A program made the translations under genes and the position numbers. Positions 1 through 7,462 of a stretch of 9,951 nucleotides of DNA are shown here, piece after piece (within the stretch, counting starts at the first letter, position 1; every line of letters begins with the position of its first letter). A model generated the notes under the pieces. The model made no database searches and was not told where the DNA came from. It saw nothing but the letters and a program-made list of their open reading frames with translations. This DNA is from Fidelibacterota bacterium. GTDB taxonomy: Bacteria > Marinisomatota > Marinisomatia > Marinisomatales > TCS55. Location of the stretch: assembly GCA_004124535.1 (NCBI GenBank), contig SCKQ01000062.1, positions 1 through 9,951 on the forward strand, given 5' to 3'.

Positions 1-2097
1 ATTTGCGAAATCAAAGGGATTTTTATCATTAGTACGTTGATAAAATGCTGTTGCTTCACTGAGTTTCGGAATCCGCTCAGCATTCAATGTCAATGCTGCT
101 ACAAAACTGTTCACCGTATCTGTATCTGATGTCATATTTGTATATGAACCGTACAAACTGCCAAATCCAAACGCATCGGCACTGATTGATCCAAAGTGCC
201 CCACTAGACCTTCCTTCATGGATGAATCCGCAAACAGGGTCATGTCCTTTGTTTTCACAATTGCGCTACCATCAATATACTCTGGTACTACACGGGTTAT
301 ATCATATGACTGGTCAAAAAACTGGGGTACAAAATATCCATTCTTAATACGGAATTCATAACTCAGTTGCAGAAAGTTGAACAAACTGGCCCGTAAACCG
401 GGTATAGAGAAACTTTTGCCACTGTAATTTGGCCTGTAGAACAGAGAATCCGGGGCACCAACTTCGGGGAAATTTAGAAAATTAAACTCTGTATACACAT
501 CCAGAGAAAATACTTTACTCTTAAGCAACGGATAACCCACATCAAATGCTAGTCCCGTGACGGATGACTTGTTATCACCAAGGCTGAAGGGTACACCTTT
601 TAGTACGAGTTCAGGATCATCCTCATCGTAAATATTATCTCCATCGGCATCAATATCCCAGCCTTCTACTGGCGCTTCTACACCCGGATGGATATCAGGG
701 ACACCATCGCCATCCGTATCATTATAATAATTTGCATCACTTGGAAAATCATCAAATATATCAGGATATGAATCATCATCAATATCCTTCAATCCTGAGA
801 ACTGATTCATATCCGTAATAAAATTTAGCCCAACGGTAAGGGGAAACGAGTCCGATACTTTATAAGTTCCGCGCAGGCCGAGGAGCGTACCACCACGGTT
901 GAAATCCTTCATATTGGACATGAATAACTGACCGCCAATACCGGCTATATTTACCCCCGTATTCAAACCAATTCTGCGCACTGTAGGGAATTCCATCATG
1001 TTCGAATACCCGCTCAAAATACCGCCATAGCCAAAGGTAACGTTTTCTAGGGAACCAAATTTGACCCAGAACGGATCTGATTCTGCACCCCAGCGCAAGA
1101 ACAATATCTTATCAAATATCCGGCCAGGATCACTTTTGAAATCCCATTCGTCTTCTTTGATATTGCCTTTGTTATCAACATAAAATACCAGATCCAGTCC
1201 TATCCCAAGCTTACCAAAATTTATTTCGGGCCGCAGTGCAATTTGGTTATAGAGGACTCCATCAATGGTCACAGATCCTACGCCAAGCCCCATGCCAAAT
1301 GGTTTTTTTGGTTCCGGTTTGCTAGGCTGTGATTCCGATGGTGCATCATCACTTTCCGTTTGTTCCTGCCCTTCATCTTCTTCCGCTTCAGGCTCTTCGT
1401 CAGGTTCTTCATCTGGCTCTTCCTGCGTTTCCTGCCTTTGTTGCTGTTGTGGTTGTTCTGCCTCAGGCTCTGGTTCTGGTTCTGGTTCGGTCTGTATTTC
1501 AGGCTGCACCCCTTCTGGATCTGCTGGATAATCATCTGGCGTGAAAGGCAGTTCCATCAGGTTACCCATGGCATTGGAAATTGCTTTTTGACCCGGCCCA
1601 ATCACTACGGATTGACCACTGATCAAATTTTGCACATCCAATTGTCCCGAGGCACAGAAAACTTGGTCAATGCCTGCTGGGCTGGAAACCACCGCAAACT
1701 CCGTACCCTTCACAGATGCAACAGAAACGGGTGTTTCCACACGGAATGCCTTGGTCCGACCTTCTTTTTTTATATCAAAGAATATCGTACCCTGTTCAAC
1801 ATCCAGCGTCCGGGAGTTGGTTGATTCTATAAATTCAAATTGGGTCTTTTCCCTAATTTTAATTACAGATTTATCATCGATAAAAATAGCCACTGCAAAG
1901 CCTTCTTCTCCTACCTTGATCGCATCTCCATTATTAATGCCAAGCCCTGGCTTTCCGGGAATGGTAAACGTGGATTTACCCATTCGTTTTATGAGGACAT
2001 TACCTTCGGATTTCATGATCCTGGCAATGGGCGCAGCACCTACCATACTGACAATCATGGTAAACAATAAAATAATTGATTTATGCTTCGTGCACAT
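1..2097 (-). CDS. FecR-domain protein with acidic linker and barrel-like C-terminal region (3' end beyond window)
   Basis: The frame is open from ATG at 2097 to base 1, giving 699 residues with no stop, so the C-terminus is missing. Residues 1-22 look like a signal peptide: basic start, then a hydrophobic run ending MVGAA. Residues 25-180 match a FecR-type domain, with the typical stretch VETPVSVASVKGTEFAV at 120-136. Residues 195-265 are a Glu/Pro/Gln linker. From 267 on, alternating aromatic and glycine strands (GMGLGVGSVTIDG, FGKLGIGLDLVFY) look like an outer-membrane beta-barrel. An insert at 438-495 carries Asp-rich loops (DIDDDSYPD, DTDGDGVPD, DIDADGDNIYD) like thrombospondin type 3 calcium-binding repeats. 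I infer an exported cell-envelope protein with a periplasmic FecR part and a membrane barrel. No sigma factor is adjacent, so a signalling role like that of classical FecR is not supported. The gene lies 86 bp after the dehydrogenase on the same strand, and I see no strong Shine-Dalgarno or terminator between them. Confidence 0.85.
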   Translation of the reverse strand, partial: MCTKHKSIILLFTMIVSMVGAAPIARIMKSEGNVLIKRMGKSTFTIPGKPGLGINNGDAIKVGEEGFAVAIFIDDKSVIKIREKTQFEFIESTNSRTLDVEQGTIFFDIKKEGRTKAFRVETPVSVASVKGTEFAVVSSPAGIDQVFCASGQLDVQNLISGQSVVIGPGQKAISNAMGNLMELPFTPDDYPADPEGVQPEIQTEPEPEPEPEAEQPQQQQRQETQEEPDEEPDEEPEAEEDEGQEQTESDDAPSESQPSKPEPKKPFGMGLGVGSVTIDGVLYNQIALRPEINFGKLGIGLDLVFYVDNKGNIKEDEWDFKSDPGRIFDKILFLRWGAESDPFWVKFGSLENVTFGYGGILSGYSNMMEFPTVRRIGLNTGVNIAGIGGQLFMSNMKDFNRGGTLLGLRGTYKVSDSFPLTVGLNFITDMNQFSGLKDIDDDSYPDIFDDFPSDANYYNDTDGDGVPDIHPGVEAPVEGWDIDADGDNIYDEDDPELVLKGVPFSLGDNKSSVTGLAFDVGYPLLKSKVFSLDVYTEFNFLNFPEVGAPDSLFYRPNYSGKSFSIPGLRASLFNFLQLSYEFRIKNGYFVPQFFDQSYDITRVVPEYIDGSAIVKTKDMTLFADSSMKEGLVGHFGSISADAFGFGSLYGSYTNMTSDTDTVNSFVAALTLNAERIPKLSEATAFYQRTNDKNPFDFAN
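1303..1515 (-). repeat. Low-complexity Glu/Pro/Gln linker-coding stretch with a GAACCA hexamer repeat
   Basis: Inside the FecR-domain gene, residues 195-265 consist mostly of E, P, Q and D. At 1462-1488 the DNA is a short tandem array of the hexamer GAACCA/GAGCCT that encodes (EP)4E. Such runs can change length by slippage. The complementary strand reads as long Ser/Cys-rich or Phe/Leu-rich open frames, which are by-products of this composition. Confidence 0.8.
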
Positions 2098-2183
2098 CTC
2101 TGTTCTAGTTTGATTGATACTTATTTCAAAATAACAAATGCTGCTGGTTTAATTTAGTGAATTATGTAATTACTTCCAGTGAT

Positions 2184-4988
2184 CTAGTTCACCCGGTCCT
2201 GGGATAAATAGTCCCGCACCAACAGTGCAATCGATTCATAGCTGCGACCTGTGGCCCGCTGCATCCCTATTTCACAAGTCCTGCTCGATGAATAAGCAAA
2301 GGCCTCAGGATCACAATTGACAAGTTCATCCGCCTCAAATTGGGTGGCACTAGCCGTTAATTCTGGAACTAGCAAACCACGATCACCAGCAAATCCGCAG
2401 CAGCCGCGATTAATGGGTAGTGTTGTTTCTTCAGCACAGGCATTTGCAAGGGCCAGCAAGGATTCAATGTCACCCATCTTTTCTGTGGAACAAGTCGGAT
2501 GTAAAATTGAATGGCGCTGCAGTTGCGGATTAGGATTGTTACGGACAAGGTCCTCCAGAAATGGAATCAAGTCCATAAAGGTCAGTTGTTGGTACAGTTC
2601 TTTATGGTTATCATCCAGAAGCGGTAATAATGTTTTTAATTGATAGGTGCACGGCGAGGTGTCGATCACTATGGGGATATTCCCCTTATTTGAACTCTCA
2701 TAAAGCATAGCTATCGTTTTCCTAGCCATGGCCTCGCTGGCCGCGCTATACCCCTTTGAACTGTAAGGAGTACCACAACAAACGTGATCGATATTTTCCG
2801 GGATCAGTAATTGAATACCCGTCAAACATGCGATCTGGCCCATCACATCAACCAAAGACTCATTCTTGTCACCTGGTTGGAAAACACGGTTAATACAGGA
2901 TGTGAAATAAATATACGGTTTGCCCTGACCCAGTTCATGCATATCGTATTTTGGAACTGTCCTGGGCATATCCGCGTTCCAAAGCGGTGTTTTTCCAAAG
3001 GTCAACCTGTGCAGACCACGGGCCACTCCGGAAGTGATCGTAGTACCGATGCATTTTGCAGTAAAATGAAGCAGGCTATTGAAAAAACGTACGGCTGATT
3101 GCACAAACTTGAAATGGCGCACTGTCCATCCGGCTACCATTTCGGATATTGGGCCATGACCTGTGTCCCGCAATTCTTTCGTAAAATGGCCCGTATTGAT
3201 ATTCACCGGACAGGATAGGGCACATAACCCATCCGTAGCACAGGTGTCGAGGCTTTGGTACTGCATATCCCGGGCCACATCCCGCCAGGAATCATCGCCA
3301 GCTGCTTTCATTAAATTAATATCCCTGGAAATGGCGATCCTCTGACGGGGAGTTAAGGTTAATTCCCGGGAAGGACAAACATGTTCGCAAAATCCGCATT
3401 CGATACAAAGGTCGACAATATTATTGACCAATGGCATCGGTTTGAGATCTTTTAAATGGACCTTACTATCATTGTTTAAAATAACCCCTGGATTGAGAAT
3501 ATTCATTGGATCAGCGATCGCTTTGACCCGCCGCATGATATCATATAGTTCCTTGCCCCATTCTTTTTCCACAAATGGTGCCATATTCCGGCCAGTACCG
3601 TGTTCCGCTTTTAATGAACCCTGGAATTTCCCAACTGTAAGGTCGACCAGGTCATTGATCAGGCCTTCGAATGATTTTACGCCCGATGGTGTATTCAAAT
3701 CGACCGAACCAACAAAATGCAGGTTACCATCCTTCGCGTGACCAAAAATGACCGCATCATCATAATGCCAACGCTCAAATATTATATGCATCTCGCTCAC
3801 AACTGCTGGCAGGTCTCGGTAATCATAACACAGGTCTTCCGTAATAAAACTCGTACCAGCTTTACGGATGGCACCCACTGATGGATATAAGCCCTTGCGA
3901 ATTTTCCAAAGTTTAATACGATTATCAGCTTGGCGCTGCATACCCTGGGGCATACTGCCCTGCAATGAGATGATCTGTTTTTGGGCATCCTTTTCTACTA
4001 GGTCTAATTCTGCCGGATCCTGTTTTTGATACTCAAATAATAGGGCAGCGTTATCGGGGTTCAATTTCCTATAATCGTAAGGCGGTTCATCCAGGTATTT
4101 TGCCGTACTTAAGGACCCGGCGTCCATCAGTTCTACTGCATCGGCACCGCTGTCGCTCAAATAGGGTATGGCTGCTACCGCAGCCGTTACATCGTTGAAA
4201 AGCGCCAAACCGGTAGTCTTATAAGGCGGATCAGGTATGGTATTTAGGGTCACCGAACTGAAAAACGCCAATGTACCCTCCGCACCGATCAGCAGGTGAG
4301 CAAAGATATCCAAGGGATGATCAAAGTCGATGAATGCATTCAAGGAATATCCCAACGTATTCTTAATGCTGTACTTTCGCCGCACCTTGTTTTTCAAAGC
4401 ACTGTTGGTCGCGATCTCTTTTCTGCACAATAACAAGCCGGTACACAGATCTTTTTCTACTTCCAGAAATTTTCCATAGTCATCCGCGTTGGAAGTATCG
4501 TAACAGTTACCATTCGCCAAAATAAAGCGGATATGCCGCAGCGTGTGGTAGGAATTATGTTTTACACCGCAAACCATCCCTGAAGAATTGTTGGATATGA
4601 TCCCGCCGATCATGGCAGATTCTATGGAAGCAGGATCTGGACCAATACGACGATGATAGGGCTGCAGATACAGGTTTGCACGACCACCAATAACGCCAGG
4701 CTGGAGTTGAATGGCGGCACCATTGTCCAATATCTCATACCCCTTCCATCCGCGAACCACCTCAGCGATTATTCCCTTGGTTACGGCTTGACCAGACAAG
4801 GAAGTACCCGCTGTGCGAAAGGTTATGGAAGTACCACTATTGTGGGCATATTCCAGCAGACCTTTTACAGCACTCTCATTTTCTGGACGAGCAACAGCTT
4901 CCGGTACCAAGCGATACATACTAGCATCATGGGCATAGGCCAGACGATCAATTAGTTTCCTGTGTAGCGTCAGTTGGTCGGCAGCCAT
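2184..4988 (-). CDS. FAD-linked, Fe-S-containing D-lactate / 2-hydroxyacid dehydrogenase
   Basis: A 934-residue fused flavin/iron-sulfur oxidoreductase that probably oxidises D-lactate or a related D-2-hydroxyacid at the inner face of the membrane and passes electrons to the respiratory chain. Residues 25-255 form an FAD-binding type 4 domain (GTSLSGQAV at 61-69, GPDPAS at 116, MIGGIISNNSSG from 126). Residues 255-505 are the FAD-oxidase C-terminal part with GHAKDGNLH (416-424) and EHGTG (462-466). A ferredoxin-like part follows: CIECGFCEHVCP gives Cys528/531/534/538, and DTCATDGLCALSCP gives Cys583/589/593 with Asp where a fourth Cys could be. Two CCG (heterodisulfide-reductase-like) halves end the protein: HVCCG near 735-739, then HPTC near 830 and RGCCGFAGDRG at 861-871. 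The start at 4988 is chosen over 5003 because it follows AGGGA at 6-nt spacing and its ATG shares one base with the upstream TAA, a sign of translational coupling with the thioesterase. Length and layout match the bacterial membrane-associated D-lactate dehydrogenase (Dld-II-like) branch. The exact substrate is not readable from the sequence. Confidence 0.9.
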   Translation of the reverse strand: MAADQLTLHRKLIDRLAYAHDASMYRLVPEAVARPENESAVKGLLEYAHNSGTSITFRTAGTSLSGQAVTKGIIAEVVRGWKGYEILDNGAAIQLQPGVIGGRANLYLQPYHRRIGPDPASIESAMIGGIISNNSSGMVCGVKHNSYHTLRHIRFILANGNCYDTSNADDYGKFLEVEKDLCTGLLLCRKEIATNSALKNKVRRKYSIKNTLGYSLNAFIDFDHPLDIFAHLLIGAEGTLAFFSSVTLNTIPDPPYKTTGLALFNDVTAAVAAIPYLSDSGADAVELMDAGSLSTAKYLDEPPYDYRKLNPDNAALLFEYQKQDPAELDLVEKDAQKQIISLQGSMPQGMQRQADNRIKLWKIRKGLYPSVGAIRKAGTSFITEDLCYDYRDLPAVVSEMHIIFERWHYDDAVIFGHAKDGNLHFVGSVDLNTPSGVKSFEGLINDLVDLTVGKFQGSLKAEHGTGRNMAPFVEKEWGKELYDIMRRVKAIADPMNILNPGVILNNDSKVHLKDLKPMPLVNNIVDLCIECGFCEHVCPSRELTLTPRQRIAISRDINLMKAAGDDSWRDVARDMQYQSLDTCATDGLCALSCPVNINTGHFTKELRDTGHGPISEMVAGWTVRHFKFVQSAVRFFNSLLHFTAKCIGTTITSGVARGLHRLTFGKTPLWNADMPRTVPKYDMHELGQGKPYIYFTSCINRVFQPGDKNESLVDVMGQIACLTGIQLLIPENIDHVCCGTPYSSKGYSAASEAMARKTIAMLYESSNKGNIPIVIDTSPCTYQLKTLLPLLDDNHKELYQQLTFMDLIPFLEDLVRNNPNPQLQRHSILHPTCSTEKMGDIESLLALANACAEETTLPINRGCCGFAGDRGLLVPELTASATQFEADELVNCDPEAFAYSSSRTCEIGMQRATGRSYESIALLVRDYLSQDRVN

Positions 4989-5416
4989 TATAATTCCCTG
5001 CATTTCTCCCGAATCTTATCCGGCACAGGAATTGTGGTATTTTTTTTATAATTAAAGGAAACGACAGTGAAAGTGGCTGTTAAGGCCGGTGTCTCTTGGT
5101 CCGCGGCAAATATTCCGGTGAGAATATCAAAACTTTTGTGTCCAACTCTGCTTATTCTCTGACCGATTTCCAATTGGGCTGGGTGCAACACCTGCTGGTG
5201 ATAATGGACCGTCATGGAACCAAGTATTGTGCCCTCTATATGATCCCAGTTCTGACTTTCAAACCCCAGATATTCATAATACTCTAACCGGGCAGTTTCC
5301 ATAAATGTGAGGTAGGTAGCGTGATTAATATGCTGCATAGCATCAAGATCACCCCACCGTGTAGCCAGCGTTACCCAATAATCAAAATCTGTTCGAGATA
5401 ACTGTTTACCGAACAT
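4988..5416 (-). CDS. Acyl-CoA thioesterase, 4-hydroxybenzoyl-CoA thioesterase (hotdog) family
   Basis: This 142-residue protein has the hotdog-fold signature RWGDLDAMQHINHATYLTF at 20-38. Asp25 sits where the catalytic Asp of 4HBT enzymes is found. Next come the long helix METARLEYYEYLGF and strands typical of the family (GTILGSMTVHYHQQVLHPAQL, then RVGHKSFDIL). It is expected to hydrolyse an acyl-CoA thioester in the cytosol; the substrate is unknown. The open frame continues upstream to 5569, but that extension is the tRNA-Ser gene, so the first usable start is ATG 5416, which also gives the normal family length. This ATG lies 3 nt after the tRNA 3' end and has no separate Shine-Dalgarno apart from the G-rich tRNA end. 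The stop overlaps the dehydrogenase start (TAATG), so the two are probably made together. Confidence 0.88.
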   Translation of the reverse strand: MFGKQLSRTDFDYWVTLATRWGDLDAMQHINHATYLTFMETARLEYYEYLGFESQNWDHIEGTILGSMTVHYHQQVLHPAQLEIGQRISRVGHKSFDILTGIFAADQETPALTATFTVVSFNYKKNTTIPVPDKIREKCREL

Positions 5417-5419
5417 CTG

Positions 5420-5507
5420 CGGAGAGGGAGGGATTCGAACCCCCGATACACTAGGTGTATACCGCATTTCGAGTGCGGCGCATTCAGCCAGGCTCTGCCA
5501 CCTCTCC
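5420..5507 (-). tRNA. tRNA-Ser (anticodon CGA, reads UCG)
   Basis: The minus strand folds into a full type II tRNA of 88 nt. The acceptor is GGAGAGG paired with CCTCTCC plus discriminator G. The D stem is GCA/TGC. The anticodon stem is CCGCA/TGCGG with loop CTCGAAA, so the anticodon CGA is at 5469-5471. The long variable arm is ATACAC-CTA-GTGTAT, as expected for serine. The T stem is GGGGG/CCCTC with loop TTCGAAT and one G-T pair. The 3' CCA is not encoded (the bases after the discriminator are CAG), so it would be added by the CCA enzyme. The tRNA lies between the thioesterase and the integrase and is the likely landmark for insertion of the element on its 5' side. Confidence 0.96.
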
Positions 5508-5518
5508 TTCGTCGAGAA

Positions 5519-5524
5519 ATTATA
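5519..5524 (-). promoter_or_regulatory. Likely -10 box (TATAAT) of the tRNA-Ser gene
   Basis: A perfect TATAAT on the minus strand ends 11 bp before the mature tRNA 5' end, the spacing expected for a short tRNA leader. The -35 region is weak and falls in the T-rich TTGGTT repeats. A transcript from here would probably carry the tRNA, the thioesterase and the dehydrogenase. If the element arrived on this side, this promoter may come from the element rather than the host. Confidence 0.6.
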
Positions 5525-5543
5525 ATATCTTAAATCAACAAAA

Positions 5544-5569
5544 AACCAATTAAACCAATTATTAACCAA
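5544..5569 (-). repeat. Three helically phased TTGGTT direct repeats between integrase and tRNA
   Basis: AACCAA (TTGGTT on the minus strand) occurs at 5544-5549, 5553-5558 and 5564-5569, with starts 9 and 11 bp apart, so all three lie on about the same face of the helix. They sit 22 bp beyond the integrase stop and 37 bp before the tRNA. Arrays like this are typical of arm-type integrase sites, excisionase sites or operators next to an attachment site. The role is inferred from position. They also overlap the place where the -35 of the tRNA promoter should be. Confidence 0.5.
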
Positions 5570-5590
5570 TATTTTTCAGGGTTTATCAGT

Positions 5591-6772
5591 TTAATTAGCA
5601 GATTCCATACCTATGGATGAGTACCATTCTTTAGTGTATTCATCCACCATACCATCCGTTTTATCAGATGAGAGTTTACCAAGTATATGGTCATCACTCA
5701 TTGTGATATATCGTTCTGTGGTAGCAAGATTTGAATGACCTGCTAACTTTGATACTATCACCTGGTTGATTCCATCTTCCAATGATCTTGAGACGAAAGC
5801 GTGCCTCGTGCCATGAAATGTCTTTCCATTTCCGAGTGGATGAAAAGGTTGCTTGCACATTGGGCAAGGTTTACCCTTCTTATACTTACTCCAATCATCA
5901 AACCCACAACCACAGGGCAGGTATACTTTAGCCTTTTTTGCAGCTCTACACCAGCCACGAGAGATTTCATCACATAGCGGCTGGATCGATCTACCTTTTC
6001 TGTGAGCAAATATAAATGCATAATCATCCATTAAAGGTTCAGGCAATTGAAGTTTTCTAACCTTTCCCCTTTTACCATATATCCACAGTTTCCCATCATT
6101 GCGCAATTGCATTTTTACGATTTCCTCACGCCGTAAGCCAAGATAGTACCCGAACCTGAAGTAAGGAATTAGCCAATCAAGGTCAACATTCTTACTTACT
6201 GCTCGCCACTCATCCTTGGATATGTAGCGTTCCAGGGCAATGTTGTTTTCTACCATATCTTTGCGATTGATATATAACATATCTCTATCAAGGTTATAGT
6301 ATTCAGTACACCACTTATCAAACACCCGCAATAGCTTCAATCTGTGATTGAATCCACCTTTGGATAATGTTGCTTTATATTTACGCAACCATTGGATATA
6401 TTGCCGTTTTTGAGGAACGCCAATTTCAGAGAGCATTGCTCCCTTACCAATGACATTCATGAACTCGTTGACAATACGCTCAAGGTTTTGCTTGTAATCC
6501 CTCGATTGGTCTATTTTACTTCTGACATCTTTCAGGTAAAACTCAACCGCTTCGAGCAAGGTTGTCCTGGCTGTGTCTTGGGTTATTTCCAACCCAAGTC
6601 TCACCCGATTTACTTTGTCAATTAGCCCAGAGTCCAGTTTGGCTTTCGCCTCACCAAGCCTGGTTGTTTTAAGGGTGCCGTTGTATGTATTCCCTCGAAC
6701 AGTAAACTGGTAATACCAAATACCGTTCTTATGAAGACGCAGACTAACTCCCTTGTACCTTTCTATTCTCAT
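5591..6772 (-). CDS. Tyrosine recombinase / integrase with a cysteine-cluster insert
   Basis: A 393-residue site-specific recombinase that would integrate and excise the element. An N-terminal arm-binding-like part (1-65) is followed by a SAM-like core-binding domain (about 70-165) and the catalytic domain. The catalytic residues are visible: Arg214 in GLRREE, a beta-hairpin Lys near GKRGKVRK (about 233-240), His320/Arg323 in HGTRH, His346 in LAGHS, and the nucleophile Tyr355 in TTERYITM. Between the hairpin and HxxR there is an extra segment with Cys287, Cys289, Cys303 and Cys306 (CxC-x13-CxxC), probably a small zinc-binding knuckle, which is unusual for this family. The ATG at 6772 is preferred to the GTG at 6781: AGGTGG lies 5 nt upstream, and the ATG overlaps the preceding stop as ATGA. 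The gene is last in a three-gene unit with the 83- and 88-residue proteins and ends 84 bp from the tRNA. Confidence 0.95.
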   Translation of the reverse strand: MRIERYKGVSLRLHKNGIWYYQFTVRGNTYNGTLKTTRLGEAKAKLDSGLIDKVNRVRLGLEITQDTARTTLLEAVEFYLKDVRSKIDQSRDYKQNLERIVNEFMNVIGKGAMLSEIGVPQKRQYIQWLRKYKATLSKGGFNHRLKLLRVFDKWCTEYYNLDRDMLYINRKDMVENNIALERYISKDEWRAVSKNVDLDWLIPYFRFGYYLGLRREEIVKMQLRNDGKLWIYGKRGKVRKLQLPEPLMDDYAFIFAHRKGRSIQPLCDEISRGWCRAAKKAKVYLPCGCGFDDWSKYKKGKPCPMCKQPFHPLGNGKTFHGTRHAFVSRSLEDGINQVIVSKLAGHSNLATTERYITMSDDHILGKLSSDKTDGMVDEYTKEWYSSIGMESAN

Positions 6773-7035
6773 TGACACCACCTTTCAATAGTATCCCCCA
6801 GAATATGCACCGTATATAGATCGACGGCAGAGTCCTCACGGATACTCTCTTCTGGGGGAATGTTTATTGATAGTAGGAATCTATATTTTTGCATGACAGA
6901 ATTTACTCCATCACTAACCCAAAAATAAGTAAAATTGGGTAAATCGCTCGGTTTCTCGTTGGAAAATACCACACGCTTTATAACATAGAATAGATTTACA
7001 AGCCCTCTTGAAATAAGTGCTTTCAAGTATTTCAC
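6769..7035 (-). CDS. Hypothetical 88-residue protein between excisionase-like gene and integrase
   Basis: I do not recognise this protein. It starts with GTG at 7035 inside the GTGA overlap with the excisionase-like gene, and its TGA overlaps the integrase ATG as ATGA. This double 4-nt overlap is good evidence that it is translated. The N-terminal half is basic and hydrophobic (LISRGLVNLFYVIKRVVF at 8-25), too charged for a clear membrane helix. The C-terminal half is acidic (PPEESIREDSAVDLY). No Cys pairs or known motif are visible. Its place suggests a role in controlling or assisting recombination, but that is inference from neighbours only. Confidence 0.7.
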   Translation of the reverse strand: MKYLKALISRGLVNLFYVIKRVVFSNEKPSDLPNFTYFWVSDGVNSVMQKYRFLLSINIPPEESIREDSAVDLYTVHILGDTIERWCQ

Positions 7036-7283
7036 ATGGTATTTGCATAAAACTCTGCATTCTTATCTACTTCGATCTTTTCCTTTATCTCAAGATCCGC
7101 ATACTTTTTCTTGAAGTGATACCACGCAAGTAAATCTGGTAAAGAAATCCTGTAACTGTTTCTTTTATCACTGACAGATACAGTACTTACAGGCAATCCC
7201 CTGTCTTTTAAATTCCAGAATGTACGCAACGAAACACCCAGAAAATCAGCCGTTTGTTGAGGTGTCAATAAATAATATTTCAT
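7032..7283 (-). CDS. Excisionase-like helix-turn-helix protein (MerR/HTH_17 type)
   Basis: This 83-residue protein opens with the classical excisionase/AlpA-like pattern. LLTPQQTADFLGVSLRTFWN (5-24) forms the helix-turn-helix, then LKDRGLPVSTVSV and a wing with NSYRISLPDLLAWY (42-55). A charged helical tail follows (FKKKYADLEIKEKIEVDK). Small proteins of this kind bind DNA near attachment sites as recombination directionality factors or act as transcription regulators. It is first in the unit with the 88-residue protein and the integrase, with a GTGA overlap to the next gene. The ATG at 7283 has no good Shine-Dalgarno; only an A-rich GAAAAGACTTGAAATAA precedes it. Xis or AlpA-like activator cannot be told apart from the sequence alone. 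Confidence 0.82.
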   Translation of the reverse strand: MKYYLLTPQQTADFLGVSLRTFWNLKDRGLPVSTVSVSDKRNSYRISLPDLLAWYHFKKKYADLEIKEKIEVDKNAEFYANTM

Positions 7284-7462
7284 TTATTTCAAGTCTTTTC
7301 AAAACCACACCCATCTTCTCTTGGTAGCCCCTATGTCTTTGTATAATATTTATAACAATATGCTTCTAGCAGGACAGTAGGACTATAAACCCCCATTTTT
7401 CATAAACTATCCTACGTGTACGTGTATAGAAGAGTTTATAAAAAACAGTCTTTATAGTCCTG
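7284..7462. other. Non-coding interval between replication gene and integrase unit
   Basis: No gene is supported in these 179 bp. The stretch holds most of the nested inverted repeat, the AT-rich palindrome, and a 55 bp leader before the excisionase-like gene. No clear rho-independent terminator for the upstream helicase gene is seen, so read-through into the integrase unit is possible. Confidence 0.6.
7339..7358. promoter_or_regulatory. Palindromic AT-rich site, candidate operator/promoter of the integrase unit
   Basis: On the minus strand the bases read TTGTTATAAATATTATACAA, a near palindrome (TTG, TATAA, ATA spacer, TTATA, CAA, with one bulged T). It lies about 55 bp upstream of the excisionase-like ATG and contains TATAAA and TATTAT, either of which could serve as a -10. 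A repressor or the excisionase itself could bind here. No convincing -35 is visible. Confidence 0.35.

Noticed and set aside
1265..1824. Open frames on the plus strand rich in Ser/Cys or in Phe/Leu
   Set aside because: They are the complement of the Glu/Pro linker and barrel coding region of the FecR-domain gene, and their composition is explained by the GAA/CCA codon repeats.
4989..5003. Earlier ATG for the dehydrogenase at 5003
   Set aside because: It adds five residues and lacks a ribosome site; the ATG at 4988 has AGGGA and the TAATG coupling.
5417..5569. A 51-residue N-terminal extension of the thioesterase
   Set aside because: It is a translation of the tRNA-Ser gene and its promoter; the 4HBT family begins near the ATG at 5416.
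5544..5569. CRISPR-like array
   Set aside because: The repeats are only six bases with 3-5 bp spacers; no array of longer repeats occurs in the window.
6773..6781. GTG start at 6781 for the integrase
   Set aside because: The ATG at 6772 has AGGTGG at 5-nt spacing and the ATGA overlap with the upstream gene.
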